From positions 310,001-374,000 of the forward strand of contig NZ_WMIC01000002.1 of NCBI RefSeq assembly GCF_009711135.1: DNA of 64,000 nt, read 5' to 3'. This document shows positions 17,505 to 26,703 of the stretch, piece after piece. The notes below the pieces were generated by a model that worked only from the letters and a program-made list of their open reading frames with translations, did no database searches and was not told the DNA's origin. The number at the start of each line of letters is the position of its first letter. Positions within the stretch are counted from its first letter, which is position 1. A program made the translations under genes and the position numbers. The stretch comes from Flavobacterium sp. LC2016-01. Its GTDB lineage: Bacteria > Bacteroidota > Bacteroidia > Flavobacteriales > Flavobacteriaceae.

Positions 17505-19109
17505 TTATTCTGTAATCGGTGCGCCAGCCAAGATTTCGGCATTGGCAAACTCTTCAAATTTGGCAAAATTAGCTTTGAATTTTTGAGCTAATTCTAACGC
17601 TTTTTTATCGTATAAATCTTTGTCTGTCCAAGTATTTCTTGGATTCAAAATTTCCTCAGGAACGTTTGGACAAGATTGTGGTTTTGCAATTCCAAATACT
17701 GCGTGATCTTTGTATTCTACATTATCTAGTTCACCGTTTAATGCAGCGGTAATCATAGCGCGAGTATATTTTAATTTCATACGGCTTCCAGTTCCATAAG
17801 GACCGCCCGTCCATCCTGTGTTGATTAACCAAACTTTTACTCCGGCATCTTTCATTTTTTTGCTTAACATTTCAGCATATTTTGTTGGATGCAAAGGCAT
17901 AAAAGGCGCTCCAAAACAAGCAGAGAAATTTGGCTGTGGTTCAGTTACACCAGCTTCTGTTCCAGCCACTTTTGCAGTATATCCAGAAATGAAATGGTAA
18001 GCCGCCTGACCTGGAGTCAATCTTGAAATTGGAGGCAGAATTCCGAAAGAATCTGCTGTCAAGAAAAATATATTTTTAGGATCATGTCCAATTGAACCCG
18101 GCTGAATATTATCAATATGCGTTATTGGATAACTTACACGAGTATTTTGAGTGATCGAAACATCATCATAATCCACTTCGTTTGTTCCTGCTTTGAAAAC
18201 CACATTTTCTAGAAGAGCACCTTTTTTGATTGCTCTGTAAATGTCTGGTTCATTCTCTTCAGTTAAGTTGATTACTTTAGCGTAGCATCCGCCTTCAAAG
18301 TTGAAAACTGAATTCTCGCTTGTCCAACCATGCTCATCATCTCCAATTAATTTGCGTTCTGGATCTGCAGATAAAGTTGTTTTTCCTGTTCCAGACAATC
18401 CGAAGAAAATTGCAGTATCTCCGTTTTTACCAACATTGGCACTACAGTGCATTGGAAGTGTATTTTTGAAAACTGGCAAAATGAAGTTTAAAGCAGAGAA
18501 AATTCCTTTTTTCATTTCTCCTGTATAACCCGTTCCACCAATAAGTGCGATTTTTTTAGTAAAATCTAAAATAGCAAAATTAGACTGACGTGTTCCGTCA
18601 ACAGCTGGGTCTGCCATAAAACTTGGTGCACAAACTACTGTCCATTCTGGAGTAAAATTTGAAAGTTCAGATTCTTCTGGTCTTAAAAACATATTGTAGC
18701 AAAACAAGTTTGACCACGCAGTTTCAGTTACAACACGAACATTTAATCTGTACTTGTCATCAGAACAAACGTATGAATCACGAACAAAAACTTCTTTGTC
18801 TGATAAAAACTTTGTTACCTTGTTATATAGTTTTTCAAAAGCTTCTGGTGCAAAAGGAATATTTACATTTCCCCACCAAACTTTATCTTCTGTAATCGAA
18901 TCTTTTACAATAAAACGATCTTGAGGAGAACGTCCTGTAAATTCACCTGTATTAATCGCCAGCGCTCCTGTTGAGCTCTCGACACCTTGGCCTGATTGTA
19001 AAGTAATAGCATGCAATTCATCTGGGGATAATTGATAGCGAACTTTAGCATTTTCAATTCCTAATTCTTTTAACGAAATCGATTGCGAGAAAAGTGTGTT
19101 AGTGTCCAT
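17505..19109 (-). CDS. pckA: Phosphoenolpyruvate carboxykinase (ATP)
   Basis: The enzyme converts oxaloacetate to phosphoenolpyruvate with ATP, the first step of gluconeogenesis. The 534-residue protein contains the kinase-1a loop GLSGTGKTTLS near 240-250, the kinase-2 region DDEHGW, the oxaloacetate-binding segment with TGRSPQDRF near 55-63, and GGPYGTGSRM near 440. Length is standard. It is a single gene with a TAATTTTG -7 box 35 bases upstream and a strong terminator. Confidence 0.97.
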   Translation of the reverse strand: MDTNTLFSQSISLKELGIENAKVRYQLSPDELHAITLQSGQGVESSTGALAINTGEFTGRSPQDRFIVKDSITEDKVWWGNVNIPFAPEAFEKLYNKVTKFLSDKEVFVRDSYVCSDDKYRLNVRVVTETAWSNLFCYNMFLRPEESELSNFTPEWTVVCAPSFMADPAVDGTRQSNFAILDFTKKIALIGGTGYTGEMKKGIFSALNFILPVFKNTLPMHCSANVGKNGDTAIFFGLSGTGKTTLSADPERKLIGDDEHGWTSENSVFNFEGGCYAKVINLTEENEPDIYRAIKKGALLENVVFKAGTNEVDYDDVSITQNTRVSYPITHIDNIQPGSIGHDPKNIFFLTADSFGILPPISRLTPGQAAYHFISGYTAKVAGTEAGVTEPQPNFSACFGAPFMPLHPTKYAEMLSKKMKDAGVKVWLINTGWTGGPYGTGSRMKLKYTRAMITAALNGELDNVEYKDHAVFGIAKPQSCPNVPEEILNPRNTWTDKDLYDKKALELAQKFKANFAKFEEFANAEILAGAPITE

Positions 19110-19409
19110 AAATTTTAAGTTGTGTGTGATGTTTGATAGAATGCAAAATTACAGATTTATTGTAAATCCTTTAAAAATATTTCATTTTCACTTTTATTTA
19201 TATCAAAAAAGCAAAAAATGAACTTTAAATTCAATAAAATAAAAAAATAAGAGCCTCTAATTTGTTATCTTATAACCTATTGAGCGAATTTGTTATATTT
19301 TTCTCTTTTTAAAGCAAAAAACAAAATAAATTCACACAAATAAGATTATATGTTATTTATGAGACAAAATTAAATATTAATTTTTAGATAGAATTTTTTA
19401 TTCGGGATT
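19110..19409. other. Intergenic region upstream of pckA
   Basis: This 300-base AT-rich stretch holds the pckA promoter. On the minus strand TAATTTTG (19144-19151) fits the Bacteroidota -7 consensus TAnnTTTG, giving a start near 19138 and a leader of about 30 bases. I see no coding frame, tRNA or repeat in the remainder. Confidence 0.55.
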
Positions 19410-19796
19410 TTATGATTTTTGCCTTAAAATCGTAACAAATAATGTCAACCAGGCAACAATTAATAGCAATCCGCCTAAAGGTGTTGCGAATCCTATAAAT
19501 TTAAAATCGAATAAAGTGAAGTTTTTTGTAGCTAATAAATAAATTGAACCGCTAAAAAGAAGTACACCGCCAACAACCAAATTATAAATTGTTTTTAATG
19601 TCTTTTCGGAGATATCTTTTCGGGTTGAAATAAAAAACAAAAAGAAGGCATGATACATTTGATAACGAACCCCAACTTCAAAAGTATTTAATTCCTCTAC
19701 AGACAAATATTTTTTTAGCAAATGAGCTCCAAAAGCGCCTAAAATAATAGCCAACATTCCTATAAAAGCTCCCGTCAAAACTATTCTTCTTTTCAT
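19410..19796 (-). CDS. DUF423 small membrane protein
   Basis: The 128-residue protein has four TM helices and the DUF423/YgdD pattern GAFGAHLLKKYLSVEELNTFEVGVRYQMYHAFF. The family is widespread and has no firm function. It diverges from the saccharopine dehydrogenase family gene. No partner genes are evident. Confidence 0.85.
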   Translation of the reverse strand: MKRRIVLTGAFIGMLAIILGAFGAHLLKKYLSVEELNTFEVGVRYQMYHAFFLFFISTRKDISEKTLKTIYNLVVGGVLLFSGSIYLLATKNFTLFDFKFIGFATPLGGLLLIVAWLTLFVTILRQKS

Positions 19797-19938
19797 GTTT
19801 TTGTTTTCTAATTACGATGCAAAAATACTTAATACAATTCTAAAAAGACATTTCCTTTTTCCAAAATATTTGGCAATAGCCGAAAAATCTATTTTTTAAC
19901 TCATTTCAAAAATAAATTACATTTTATTTTATTTTCAA

Positions 19939-19969
19939 TTGTTATATTTGTAACATTTTAATATATTTG
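19939..19969 (+). promoter_or_regulatory. Promoter of the saccharopine dehydrogenase family gene
   Basis: TTG (19939-19941), a 20-base spacer and TATATTTG (19962-19969) fit the Bacteroidota vegetative promoter. A second TATATTTG box lies at 19943-19950 and might serve as an alternative -7 element. Transcription would start near 19975, 12 bases before the ATG. Confidence 0.6.
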
Positions 19970-19986
19970 TGTTATATATTTAAAAT

Positions 19987-21351
19987 ATGAGACGCATTTT
20001 AATTTTTGGGGCAGGCCGTTCAGCATCATCGCTTATCCGTTATTTACTTTCAAAATCTGAAACTGAAAACCTTCATTTAATTGTAGCGGACTTATCTTTG
20101 GCTTTGGCCGAAAAAAAGACTCAAAAGCATCCAAATGCAACTCCAATTGCTTTAGATATTTTTAATTCTGAAGAAAGAAAATCGGCAATCGAAAAAGCTT
20201 CGATTGTAATTTCGATGCTTCCAGCACATTTACATATTGAAATTGCCAAAGACTGTCTTCATTTTAAAAAACATCTTGTTACGGCATCTTATATAAGTGA
20301 CGCTATGCAGGCGCTTGACGAAGAAGCAAAGAAAAACAATTTGATTTTCATGAATGAAATTGGGCTTGATCCCGGAATTGATCATATGAGCGCCATGAAA
20401 GTAATTGACGAAATCAGATCAAAAGGCGGTAAAATGCTTTTGTTTGAATCTTTCTGCGGCGGACTTGTAGCTCCTGAATCTGATAATAATTTGTGGAATT
20501 ACAAATTTACCTGGGCACCTCGAAACGTCGTTTTAGCAGGTCAGGGCGGCGCAGCTAAATTTGTTCAGGAAGGAACTTATAAATATATTCCGTACAGCGC
20601 TTTATTTCGCAGAACGGAATTTCTGGAAGTAGAAGGCTATGGAAAATTTGAAGCATATTCGAATCGGGATTCACTTAAATACAGATCGGTTTACGGACTT
20701 GATGATATCTTGACTTTATACAGAGGGACAATTCGAAGAGTTGGTTTTTCAAAAGCTTGGAATATGTTTGTCCAGCTCGGAATGACGGATGACAGTTATG
20801 TTATCGAAGATTCTGAAAACATGAGTTATCGCCAATTTATGAATTCGTTTTTGCCTTATCATCCAACAGATTCTGTTGAGATTAAAACTCGTTTTATCCT
20901 TAAAATTGATCAGGACGATATTATGTGGGATAAACTTTTGGAATTGGATTTATTCAACTCAAATAAAAAAGTGAATCTGCCCAATGCAACTCCTGCTCAG
21001 ATTTTAGAAAAAATCTTAACTGAAAGCTGGACGCTGGAACCAAAAGATAAAGATATGATCGTGATGTATCACAAATTTGGCTACGAATTAAACGGCGAAA
21101 AAAAACAAATTGACTCTAAAATGGTCTGCATTGGCGACGATCAGACGTATACCGCAATGGCAAAAACAGTTGGACTTCCGGTTGCAATGGCAACGCTGCT
21201 TATTTTAAACGGAAAGATCACAACTCCTGGTGTTCAGCTTCCGATAAAAAAGGAAGTTTACGAACCAATATTAACCGAATTAGAAGAGTACGGTGTTATT
21301 TTTAACGAACAAACTGTACCTTATTTTGGATACAACCCGGACTTGTTTTAG
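19987..21351 (+). CDS. Saccharopine dehydrogenase family protein
   Basis: The 454-residue protein has an N-terminal Rossmann fold (IFGAGRSASSLIRYLL) and the saccharopine reductase/Lys9-like C-terminal domain, including MNEIGLDPGIDHMSA near residues 120-134. Relatives act on saccharopine or carboxynorspermidine. No other lysine-pathway gene is nearby, so the substrate is open. It is a single plus-strand gene with a clear promoter and terminator. Confidence 0.88.
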   Translation: MRRILIFGAGRSASSLIRYLLSKSETENLHLIVADLSLALAEKKTQKHPNATPIALDIFNSEERKSAIEKASIVISMLPAHLHIEIAKDCLHFKKHLVTASYISDAMQALDEEAKKNNLIFMNEIGLDPGIDHMSAMKVIDEIRSKGGKMLLFESFCGGLVAPESDNNLWNYKFTWAPRNVVLAGQGGAAKFVQEGTYKYIPYSALFRRTEFLEVEGYGKFEAYSNRDSLKYRSVYGLDDILTLYRGTIRRVGFSKAWNMFVQLGMTDDSYVIEDSENMSYRQFMNSFLPYHPTDSVEIKTRFILKIDQDDIMWDKLLELDLFNSNKKVNLPNATPAQILEKILTESWTLEPKDKDMIVMYHKFGYELNGEKKQIDSKMVCIGDDQTYTAMAKTVGLPVAMATLLILNGKITTPGVQLPIKKEVYEPILTELEEYGVIFNEQTVPYFGYNPDLF

Positions 21352-21396
21352 TCCAGTTTTTTGATTTTTTTTTAGAATTTTTTTTTAGTTTATTTT

Positions 21397-21436
21397 ATCC
21401 GCTTCTATGATGCAAAAGAAGCGGATTTTTTTTTTT
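21397..21436 (+). terminator. Terminator after the saccharopine dehydrogenase family gene
   Basis: A 10-bp stem ATCCGCTTCT/AGAAGCGGAT (21397-21406 with 21417-21426) is followed by a run of T on the plus strand. Confidence 0.85.
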
Positions 21437-21482
21437 GAAGGTGCAAAGTGACAAAGAGACAGAGGTTTTCCTCCTTTGAGTT

Positions 21483-21550
21483 AGACGCACTGCAGTGCGT
21501 CTCTACAAAATCTCAGAACCTTAGCACCTCAGCAACTTAGAATCTCAAAA
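21483..21550. repeat. AGACGCACTGCAGTGCGTCT palindrome with TTAG-word repeat
   Basis: A perfect 20-base palindrome at 21483-21502 is followed by CTCTAC and then by words such as CTTAGCACCTCAGCAACTTAG (family shared with 25145 and 44526). A longer version of the palindrome occurs at 43379-43438. The segment lies between convergent genes. Confidence 0.8.
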
Positions 21551-21551
21551 A

Positions 21552-23234
21552 TTACTGTGCCGATTGAATGGTTATTGGCAAATTATACAGAACACGAACT
21601 GGCTGTCCATTCTGAGTTCCCGGACTCCATTTTGGAGAAAGTTTCAAAACACGGATTGCCTCATCGCCCATTCCGAACCCTAAATCTTTGACTATATTGA
21701 ATTCTGAAAGCGAACCGTCTGTTTCAATCATAAATTCCATATATATTTTCCCTTGAATCTTAGTTGCACCCGCTTCTGCTGGCACTTTGAAATTTTTCCC
21801 TACAAATTTGTAGAACTCCAATATTCCACCTGGAAATTCTGGCTGTTTATCGATTTCGTTTACAGTTGCTGTGGTTTCTTTTTCTGGCGTTTTTTGAGTT
21901 TTACTTTTACGTGTATCTTCACTAGCGATAATTGTCATGGTTCCAGCATCTCGTACTTGATTTTCACTATACGCTTTATCATAACCTTCTGCAGTAAACA
22001 ATGTTACTTGATAACTTTGCGGAAACTTCTTGCTTCTGGCGTTTTTATGAACAAAACTATTAAAGTAAGAAACAAAATTACTTGCCTTATACTCATTTAA
22101 ATCGGAATTAGGAACATGTTTACCATCAATCCAAACAGCATAATTTTCACTGTTTTTAAAACCTTCATATTCCTTTGAATTAGGAGATTTTTTAGCAAGA
22201 GATGGCGGAGGCGGAATAAGCTTTTTTTCCTGATTTGTTAATTCAGAGAACTTCTTTTCAACGAAAACATTATTGCCTTTATTTTTGAAAACAAAGTTAG
22301 TATTGGCGTAATATTTATCGAAAGACGTAGCGCTAGCGCTTTGTGTTTTTTTGTTTCCTGCATCCGTTTTAATTTCTTGAGCAATAGTTTCTACGCATAA
22401 GAGAAACATTAAACCAATAACAACGGGCAAGGCAGCAATTTTCTTTAGAAACGCTGTGTTTTTTGACGTTCTTTTTTTCATCATAATTAATCGTTTTTTT
22501 GTTACTAAATAATTCAAATTACTGGCCAAGTAAATCGTTTGACTTCCATTTGCCTTATTTAAAAGCAGATTTTGATAAAATGGAACATCGTTATAAGTTT
22601 TCACAATTTCTTGATCAGCAAGAAATTCGTGATTGAGCTGTATTGCTTTTTTATAAAATAAAAAGACTGGATTAAACCAAAAAACGGTCTTTAAAAACTC
22701 CACAAACAAAATATCTAATGTGTGTTTTTGAGTTACATGAACTAATTCATGCGTGTATAATTCGGCTTCAATATTTTGGGTTTTAAAATCATCCGCATTA
22801 ATAAAAATGTAATTCAAGAAAGTATACGGCAGGATTTTTTCTTCTACCAAAACCAATTTCGAATTTTTAAAATCTACTGAAGGATTACTGCTTATTTTAG
22901 ATTTAAAGTTTTTAATATTTCTTCCAAATCTTAAAGTCAATATCAAAGTCACTAATGCATATAAACTCCATAAGAAAATCAATTTGTAGTTGGTTTCTTC
23001 AGCAACATTTTGCATCTGCATTATTGGCTGATTTACAACAAACTGACTTGTAGGATTTGCTGGAATTTCTTTGATTACTTCAAATGTAACAAAAGGAATA
23101 ATTAATGAAATTACGATTGAAAAAAGCAAATAAAATCTATTAAACTGATGCATCTTCTCTCTTTCTAATACCAAATGATAAAAGACAAGAAAGACGCTTA
23201 AAGCTAAGGCTGATTTTATAAGAAAGTCTGTCAT
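21552..23234 (-). CDS. M56 (BlaR1-type) membrane protease with TonB C-terminal domain
   Basis: The 560-residue protein has an N-terminal M56 unit with TM helices at about 5-20, 35-52 and 82-100, zinc motif HELVH (162-166) and the LNHEFLADQE segment. A fourth TM helix near 265-285 follows KKRLIMM. The periplasmic half ends in a TonB C-terminal domain (about 468-560: PEFPGGILEFYKFVGKNF through NLPITIQ). M56 proteins of BlaR1 type cleave a partner repressor when the outside domain senses a signal. Here a BlaI-type gene lies two genes upstream. The TonB-like domain suggests contact with outer-membrane proteins. Confidence 0.88.
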   Translation of the reverse strand: MTDFLIKSALALSVFLVFYHLVLEREKMHQFNRFYLLFSIVISLIIPFVTFEVIKEIPANPTSQFVVNQPIMQMQNVAEETNYKLIFLWSLYALVTLILTLRFGRNIKNFKSKISSNPSVDFKNSKLVLVEEKILPYTFLNYIFINADDFKTQNIEAELYTHELVHVTQKHTLDILFVEFLKTVFWFNPVFLFYKKAIQLNHEFLADQEIVKTYNDVPFYQNLLLNKANGSQTIYLASNLNYLVTKKRLIMMKKRTSKNTAFLKKIAALPVVIGLMFLLCVETIAQEIKTDAGNKKTQSASATSFDKYYANTNFVFKNKGNNVFVEKKFSELTNQEKKLIPPPPSLAKKSPNSKEYEGFKNSENYAVWIDGKHVPNSDLNEYKASNFVSYFNSFVHKNARSKKFPQSYQVTLFTAEGYDKAYSENQVRDAGTMTIIASEDTRKSKTQKTPEKETTATVNEIDKQPEFPGGILEFYKFVGKNFKVPAEAGATKIQGKIYMEFMIETDGSLSEFNIVKDLGFGMGDEAIRVLKLSPKWSPGTQNGQPVRVLYNLPITIQSAQ

Positions 23235-23339
23235 TTTTTCTTTTTTTGAAGTTTAAAATCCATTCATTAACGATTTCCAAATATTTTATACGCTGCTGAT
23301 GCGATAGAAATATTTAATTGCTTAATTCAAAGCAATAGC

Positions 23340-23355
23340 ATGTCTTGGTAGACAT
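23340..23355. promoter_or_regulatory. 16-base dyad between the two M56 genes
   Basis: ATGTCT-TGGT-AGACAT is a perfect inverted repeat placed directly after the stop of the M56-amidase gene and 106 bases upstream of the M56-TonB start. It could be an operator for the local BlaI-type repressor. Its half-site is not the classical TACA/TGTA of BlaI, and no second copy was found upstream of the repressor gene. Confidence 0.3.
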
Positions 23356-24774
23356 CTATAATTTTATGAATTCAACTATTTTATTTGCAATTTCATTTTG
23401 TCCATTTTCGCTAACCAGATAATTTCTGTCATTTTCATTTGATAAATAGCCAATTTCTACTATTAATGCAGGGCATTTTGAGTTTTTAAGCACATAATAG
23501 TTTGCATCTTTAACTTCTCCTTTAGCAAGTTTTTCGTTTGAGATTTTATCGACTAAATTTTCAGCGCTTTCTTTTGATTTTTCATAAAACGCATTCTTTT
23601 TTGAAACATATGCATTTACTCCATTTGTATTTAGATTTTGTGAACTATTTACATGTAAAGAAATTACCAAACTCGGGTTTATCTTGTTTATTTTCGCTAC
23701 TCTTTCACTTAATTCTACAAAACTATCGTCGTTTCTAAGCAAAATAATTTCAATTTCATCTTTGCCATTCAGCACGCTTATTTTTTTAGCAATACTTTCC
23801 ACAATTTTCTTTTCCTGCTCGGCACCAATTTGTGCTCCAACATCTTCCCCGCCATGTCCTGCATCAATTACTATAGTCTTTTTGCTGCCCAACGGTAATG
23901 GTTTGAAAGCAAATAATAAAAATAGTGTCAAAATGCCTAAAACAGCAAAAGATTTCATTACTAAAGTTCTTGTTTTCGAAGTGGTTTTTGTCATCATGAT
24001 AAGTCGTTTTTTTGTTGATAAAAAATTGAAATTACTAGCCAGATAAATGGGCTGTGAAGTACTTAATTTATTGAGTAAAAGCTTTTGATATAAACAAACA
24101 TCATTGTGGGCCGTTATTACATTTTCATCTGCCAAAAACTCGTGATTAAGCTGCATGGCTTTTTTGTAAAAAATAAAAATAGGATTGAACCAAAACAACG
24201 TTTTCAAAATTTCTATAAAAACCACATCAAGAGTATGTTTTTGCTTTACATGGGCAATTTCATGCGTGAACAATTCTTGTTCTATTAGTCCATTTTCAAA
24301 ATCATTTTGATTTAAGTAAATGGAATTCCAAAAAGAATAAGGCAAAGTTTCTTCTGAGAGTAAAACCATTCTTATATTTTGATGCACAATGATTTTAGAC
24401 ACTTTAGCCTTGGATGTGATTCTGTAAATATTTTGAATAAATCGATAGCTTAGTATTAAAGTTATTGCGACATAAGTTATCCATAATAGAGAAAGCCAAT
24501 AATTCGTTTGTTCTACTGTGTTTATACCTGTCACTTCTTCCTGAATTGGAAGCGTGTTTGCCGTTATGGTCTGAAACTTAATTACATTATTGTACGCAAT
24601 AGGAATATCTTGTTCAATTTCAAAGGATATAAAAGATACTCCTATTGAAAACAATAAACTGACTAATAAAAAGTACCTGTTGAAGCGAAACATTTTTTCT
24701 TTTTGCAAGAATAAATGGTACACAACCAAAAGAATACTTAAGCTAATCGTTGATTTTACAAGAAAGTCTATCAT
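23356..24774 (-). CDS. M56 (BlaR1-type) protease fused to N-acetylmuramoyl-L-alanine amidase
   Basis: Residues 1-295 of 472 form an M56 protease with four TM helices, zinc motif HEIAH (171-175) and LNHEFLADEN. After the last TM helix (about 272-292), residues 298-472 are an Amidase_3 domain with all expected zinc/catalytic residues: His307 in DAGHGG, Glu321, His374 in SLHVN and Glu440 in VEIGYLSN. By BlaR1 topology the amidase faces the periplasm, where it could cut or sense peptidoglycan. The start overlaps the BlaI-type stop by 4 bases (ATGA), indicating coupled translation. Confidence 0.9.
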   Translation of the reverse strand: MIDFLVKSTISLSILLVVYHLFLQKEKMFRFNRYFLLVSLLFSIGVSFISFEIEQDIPIAYNNVIKFQTITANTLPIQEEVTGINTVEQTNYWLSLLWITYVAITLILSYRFIQNIYRITSKAKVSKIIVHQNIRMVLLSEETLPYSFWNSIYLNQNDFENGLIEQELFTHEIAHVKQKHTLDVVFIEILKTLFWFNPIFIFYKKAMQLNHEFLADENVITAHNDVCLYQKLLLNKLSTSQPIYLASNFNFLSTKKRLIMMTKTTSKTRTLVMKSFAVLGILTLFLLFAFKPLPLGSKKTIVIDAGHGGEDVGAQIGAEQEKKIVESIAKKISVLNGKDEIEIILLRNDDSFVELSERVAKINKINPSLVISLHVNSSQNLNTNGVNAYVSKKNAFYEKSKESAENLVDKISNEKLAKGEVKDANYYVLKNSKCPALIVEIGYLSNENDRNYLVSENGQNEIANKIVEFIKL

Positions 24775-25142
24775 TTTTTCTTTTTTTGAATTTCCGAGTC
24801 GATTATTTTTCTAAGATCTTCCAATTCTGAAGCAGATAGATTTGTTTCGGTTGTAAAAAACGAAGCAAATTGTGAGGCCGAATTATTAAAAAAATTGCTG
24901 ATTAATCCATTTACGTGTTTTGAAAAATAAGCCGTCTTTTTTACCAACGGATAATATTCACGAGAATTTCCGAATTCATTGTAAGCCACAAATTTCTTAT
25001 CAATCATTCGTTTTAAAAGCGTTGCAACGGTTGTTGTTGCAGGCTTTGGTTCTGGATACGCTTCAAGCAAATCTTTCATAAAAGCTTTTTCAAGCTTCCA
25101 AAGATGTTCCATTAATTGTTCTTCTGAGTTTGATAATTGCAT
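24771..25142 (-). CDS. BlaI/MecI/CopY-family repressor
   Basis: The 123-residue protein is a winged-helix repressor: N-terminal LSNSEEQLMEHLWKLEKAFMKDLLEAYP, recognition region TTTVATLLKRMIDKKFV, and a C-terminal dimerisation part (LEDLRKIIDSEIQKKKK). Family members repress operons in which they sit and are inactivated by a cognate M56 sensor. The M56-amidase gene overlaps its stop, so the pair forms a sensor-repressor unit. Target genes outside the operon are unknown. Confidence 0.92.
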   Translation of the reverse strand: MQLSNSEEQLMEHLWKLEKAFMKDLLEAYPEPKPATTTVATLLKRMIDKKFVAYNEFGNSREYYPLVKKTAYFSKHVNGLISNFFNNSASQFASFFTTETNLSASELEDLRKIIDSEIQKKKK

Positions 25143-25227
25143 TTTTTTAAGGTTCTAAGTTGCTAAGATTCTAAGGGTCTGAGGTTTTCTCTCCTGTTTG
25201 TTTTTTTTTCTGAAGAATAAAATCTAC

Positions 25228-25310
25228 TCTTTATTCTTTATTCTTTATTCTTTATTCTTTATTCTTTATTCTTTATTCTTTATTCTTTATTCTTTATTCT
25301 TTATTCTTTA
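25228..25310. repeat. Heptanucleotide tandem repeat, about 12 copies
   Basis: The unit TCTTTAT is repeated without a visible error for 83 bases (11.9 copies). It begins inside the last codons of the 25301-26263 gene, whose stop (25301-25303) lies in the repeat, and runs towards the BlaI-type gene start at 25142. A perfect short-unit array of this length is prone to copy-number change by slippage. Confidence 0.95.
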
Positions 25311-26263
25311 ATATTTTCAAGTTTCTCTAATTCAGGCAATTCTTTTTTATAAGCCTCCACATTCCATTCGATATTCATTTTTGCTGCATAATCTGCTATA
25401 GGTCCAAGTCCAACCTCAGCGCGCCTCTTATCTACATTATCTGGATCTATCAAAGGTGATATATGCCATTTATTAGTTATACTATTCTTTGCTGTTTGAC
25501 TTCCGTAAATTTGATGCCTTCCTTCTCTTAAAGCTACTCTATCTTCCAAATACGCCAGATTTATTGGATTTGCATTACCGTTTTTAACCGCTTCCCTCAA
25601 CATTGGTAAATACTTTTGCTGATATTTTAAAGGAGAATGCTGAATTACCAAAAACAAAGTCTTATTTCCCTGAACACCTACAACATTTTTCCCTAACCAT
25701 CCTCTTTCGTCCAGTATGTTCATAACCTTAATAAGATTAATACTATCCTTTTTTATCATGATTTTACCAATACTGTCAATTTTCTTTTTATCAGGTTTTG
25801 GCGCTTTATACACATTCATAAATTCTCCACGAATTTCCTGATCTTCGGTATAAATTTCCGAAAGCTCTTTTTCCAATGCCTTATCGTAATTTACTCCTAT
25901 AATCTCGAGTTTCTTTTGCAGTTTCTCAATTGTTTTTTTCCATTCTTTTTCTGAATGCAACCCTATTAAATCCCTTTCAATTTGAAGCTCATCCATGTTT
26001 TGATATCCATTATCAATGGCCAAATTCAACCAATTAAATGCCTTTTTATTCTCTTTTGCCATAGACGCAGAACAGCCTGCATTGTAAAAATTTTTCGCAG
26101 ATTTTTGTTCCATTTTAAAAGCTTTTTCATAATAAGCAACAGACATTTTATAGTTTTCCTTCGCGTAGCAAGAATCCGCTTTGCGAACCCATTCTTTATA
26201 AGTCTGCGCTTGCGCGGAAATACAAATCAGGACAATAAAACTAAAAACGACTATTTTTTTCAT
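25301..26263 (-). CDS. Secreted TPR protein with DUF6624-like domain
   Basis: The 320-residue protein has a signal peptide (MKKIVVFSFIVLICISAQAQ), a TPR-like helical part at about 21-110 (YEKAFKMEQKSAKNFYNAGCSASMAKENKKAFNWL) and a C-terminal domain at about 165-300 resembling DUF6624 (RGWLGKNVVGVQGNKTLFLVIQHS; YLEDRVALREGRHQIYGSQ). Its biochemical role is unknown. Its last two codons and stop come from the heptanucleotide array. Confidence 0.72.
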   Translation of the reverse strand: MKKIVVFSFIVLICISAQAQTYKEWVRKADSCYAKENYKMSVAYYEKAFKMEQKSAKNFYNAGCSASMAKENKKAFNWLNLAIDNGYQNMDELQIERDLIGLHSEKEWKKTIEKLQKKLEIIGVNYDKALEKELSEIYTEDQEIRGEFMNVYKAPKPDKKKIDSIGKIMIKKDSINLIKVMNILDERGWLGKNVVGVQGNKTLFLVIQHSPLKYQQKYLPMLREAVKNGNANPINLAYLEDRVALREGRHQIYGSQTAKNSITNKWHISPLIDPDNVDKRRAEVGLGPIADYAAKMNIEWNVEAYKKELPELEKLENIKE

Positions 26264-26280
26264 GGCTTAATGTAAGTGGT

Positions 26281-26703
26281 TTATTTGATATTTTCTTCTG
26301 AGATTAATTCGCCTTTATTGTAATTTTTGATGTTTTTCAATTTTCCTTTATCCGAATAAAATTTCCATTCTCCAAAATAAAACCAATGCGTTTCAATCGA
26401 ATTCGATTCTAATTTTGTTTTTCCTTTTGATTCTAATTTTCCGTTTTCGTAATAACTTTTTACGATACAAATTCCGTTTTTGTATTTTTCAGTCTTATAA
26501 ATTTTTCCGTTGATATAAGATTTCCACTTTTTTACCGGAATATCATGTTTATAATATTCATAGGATTTATATGTCGTGCTGTCTTGTACATAATTATCAA
26601 TCCAAACGCCTTCTTTCTTATGATCAATTTTCTGATTCACCAATTCGCCTTTACAGCTTAAAAGCAATAATCCGGATAACAATAATAAAAAATGGCTTTT
26701 CAT
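26281..26703 (-). CDS. Lipoprotein with MORN-like repeats
   Basis: The 140-residue protein has a lipoprotein signal with lipobox LLSC (Cys at about residue 17) and a mature part with repeated YxxGK/xGEL words (YINGKIYKTEKYKNG, YENGKLESKG, KNIKNYNKGEL) like the MORN_2 or YwqK family. It is likely anchored in the outer membrane or periplasm. Function unknown. It lies 17 bases upstream of the DUF6624-like gene, so the two probably form an operon. Confidence 0.7.
   Translation of the reverse strand: MKSHFLLLLSGLLLLSCKGELVNQKIDHKKEGVWIDNYVQDSTTYKSYEYYKHDIPVKKWKSYINGKIYKTEKYKNGICIVKSYYENGKLESKGKTKLESNSIETHWFYFGEWKFYSDKGKLKNIKNYNKGELISEENIK

Noticed and set aside
21753..22100. 115-codon plus-strand frame inside the M56-TonB gene
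   Set aside because: Antisense to a well-supported gene, with low-complexity Phe/Cys-rich translation.
25228..25310. Heptanucleotide array as a CRISPR or as coding phase variation
   Set aside because: There are no spacers, so it is not CRISPR. The stop codon is in the first unit, so copy number does not shift the reading frame of the upstream protein.
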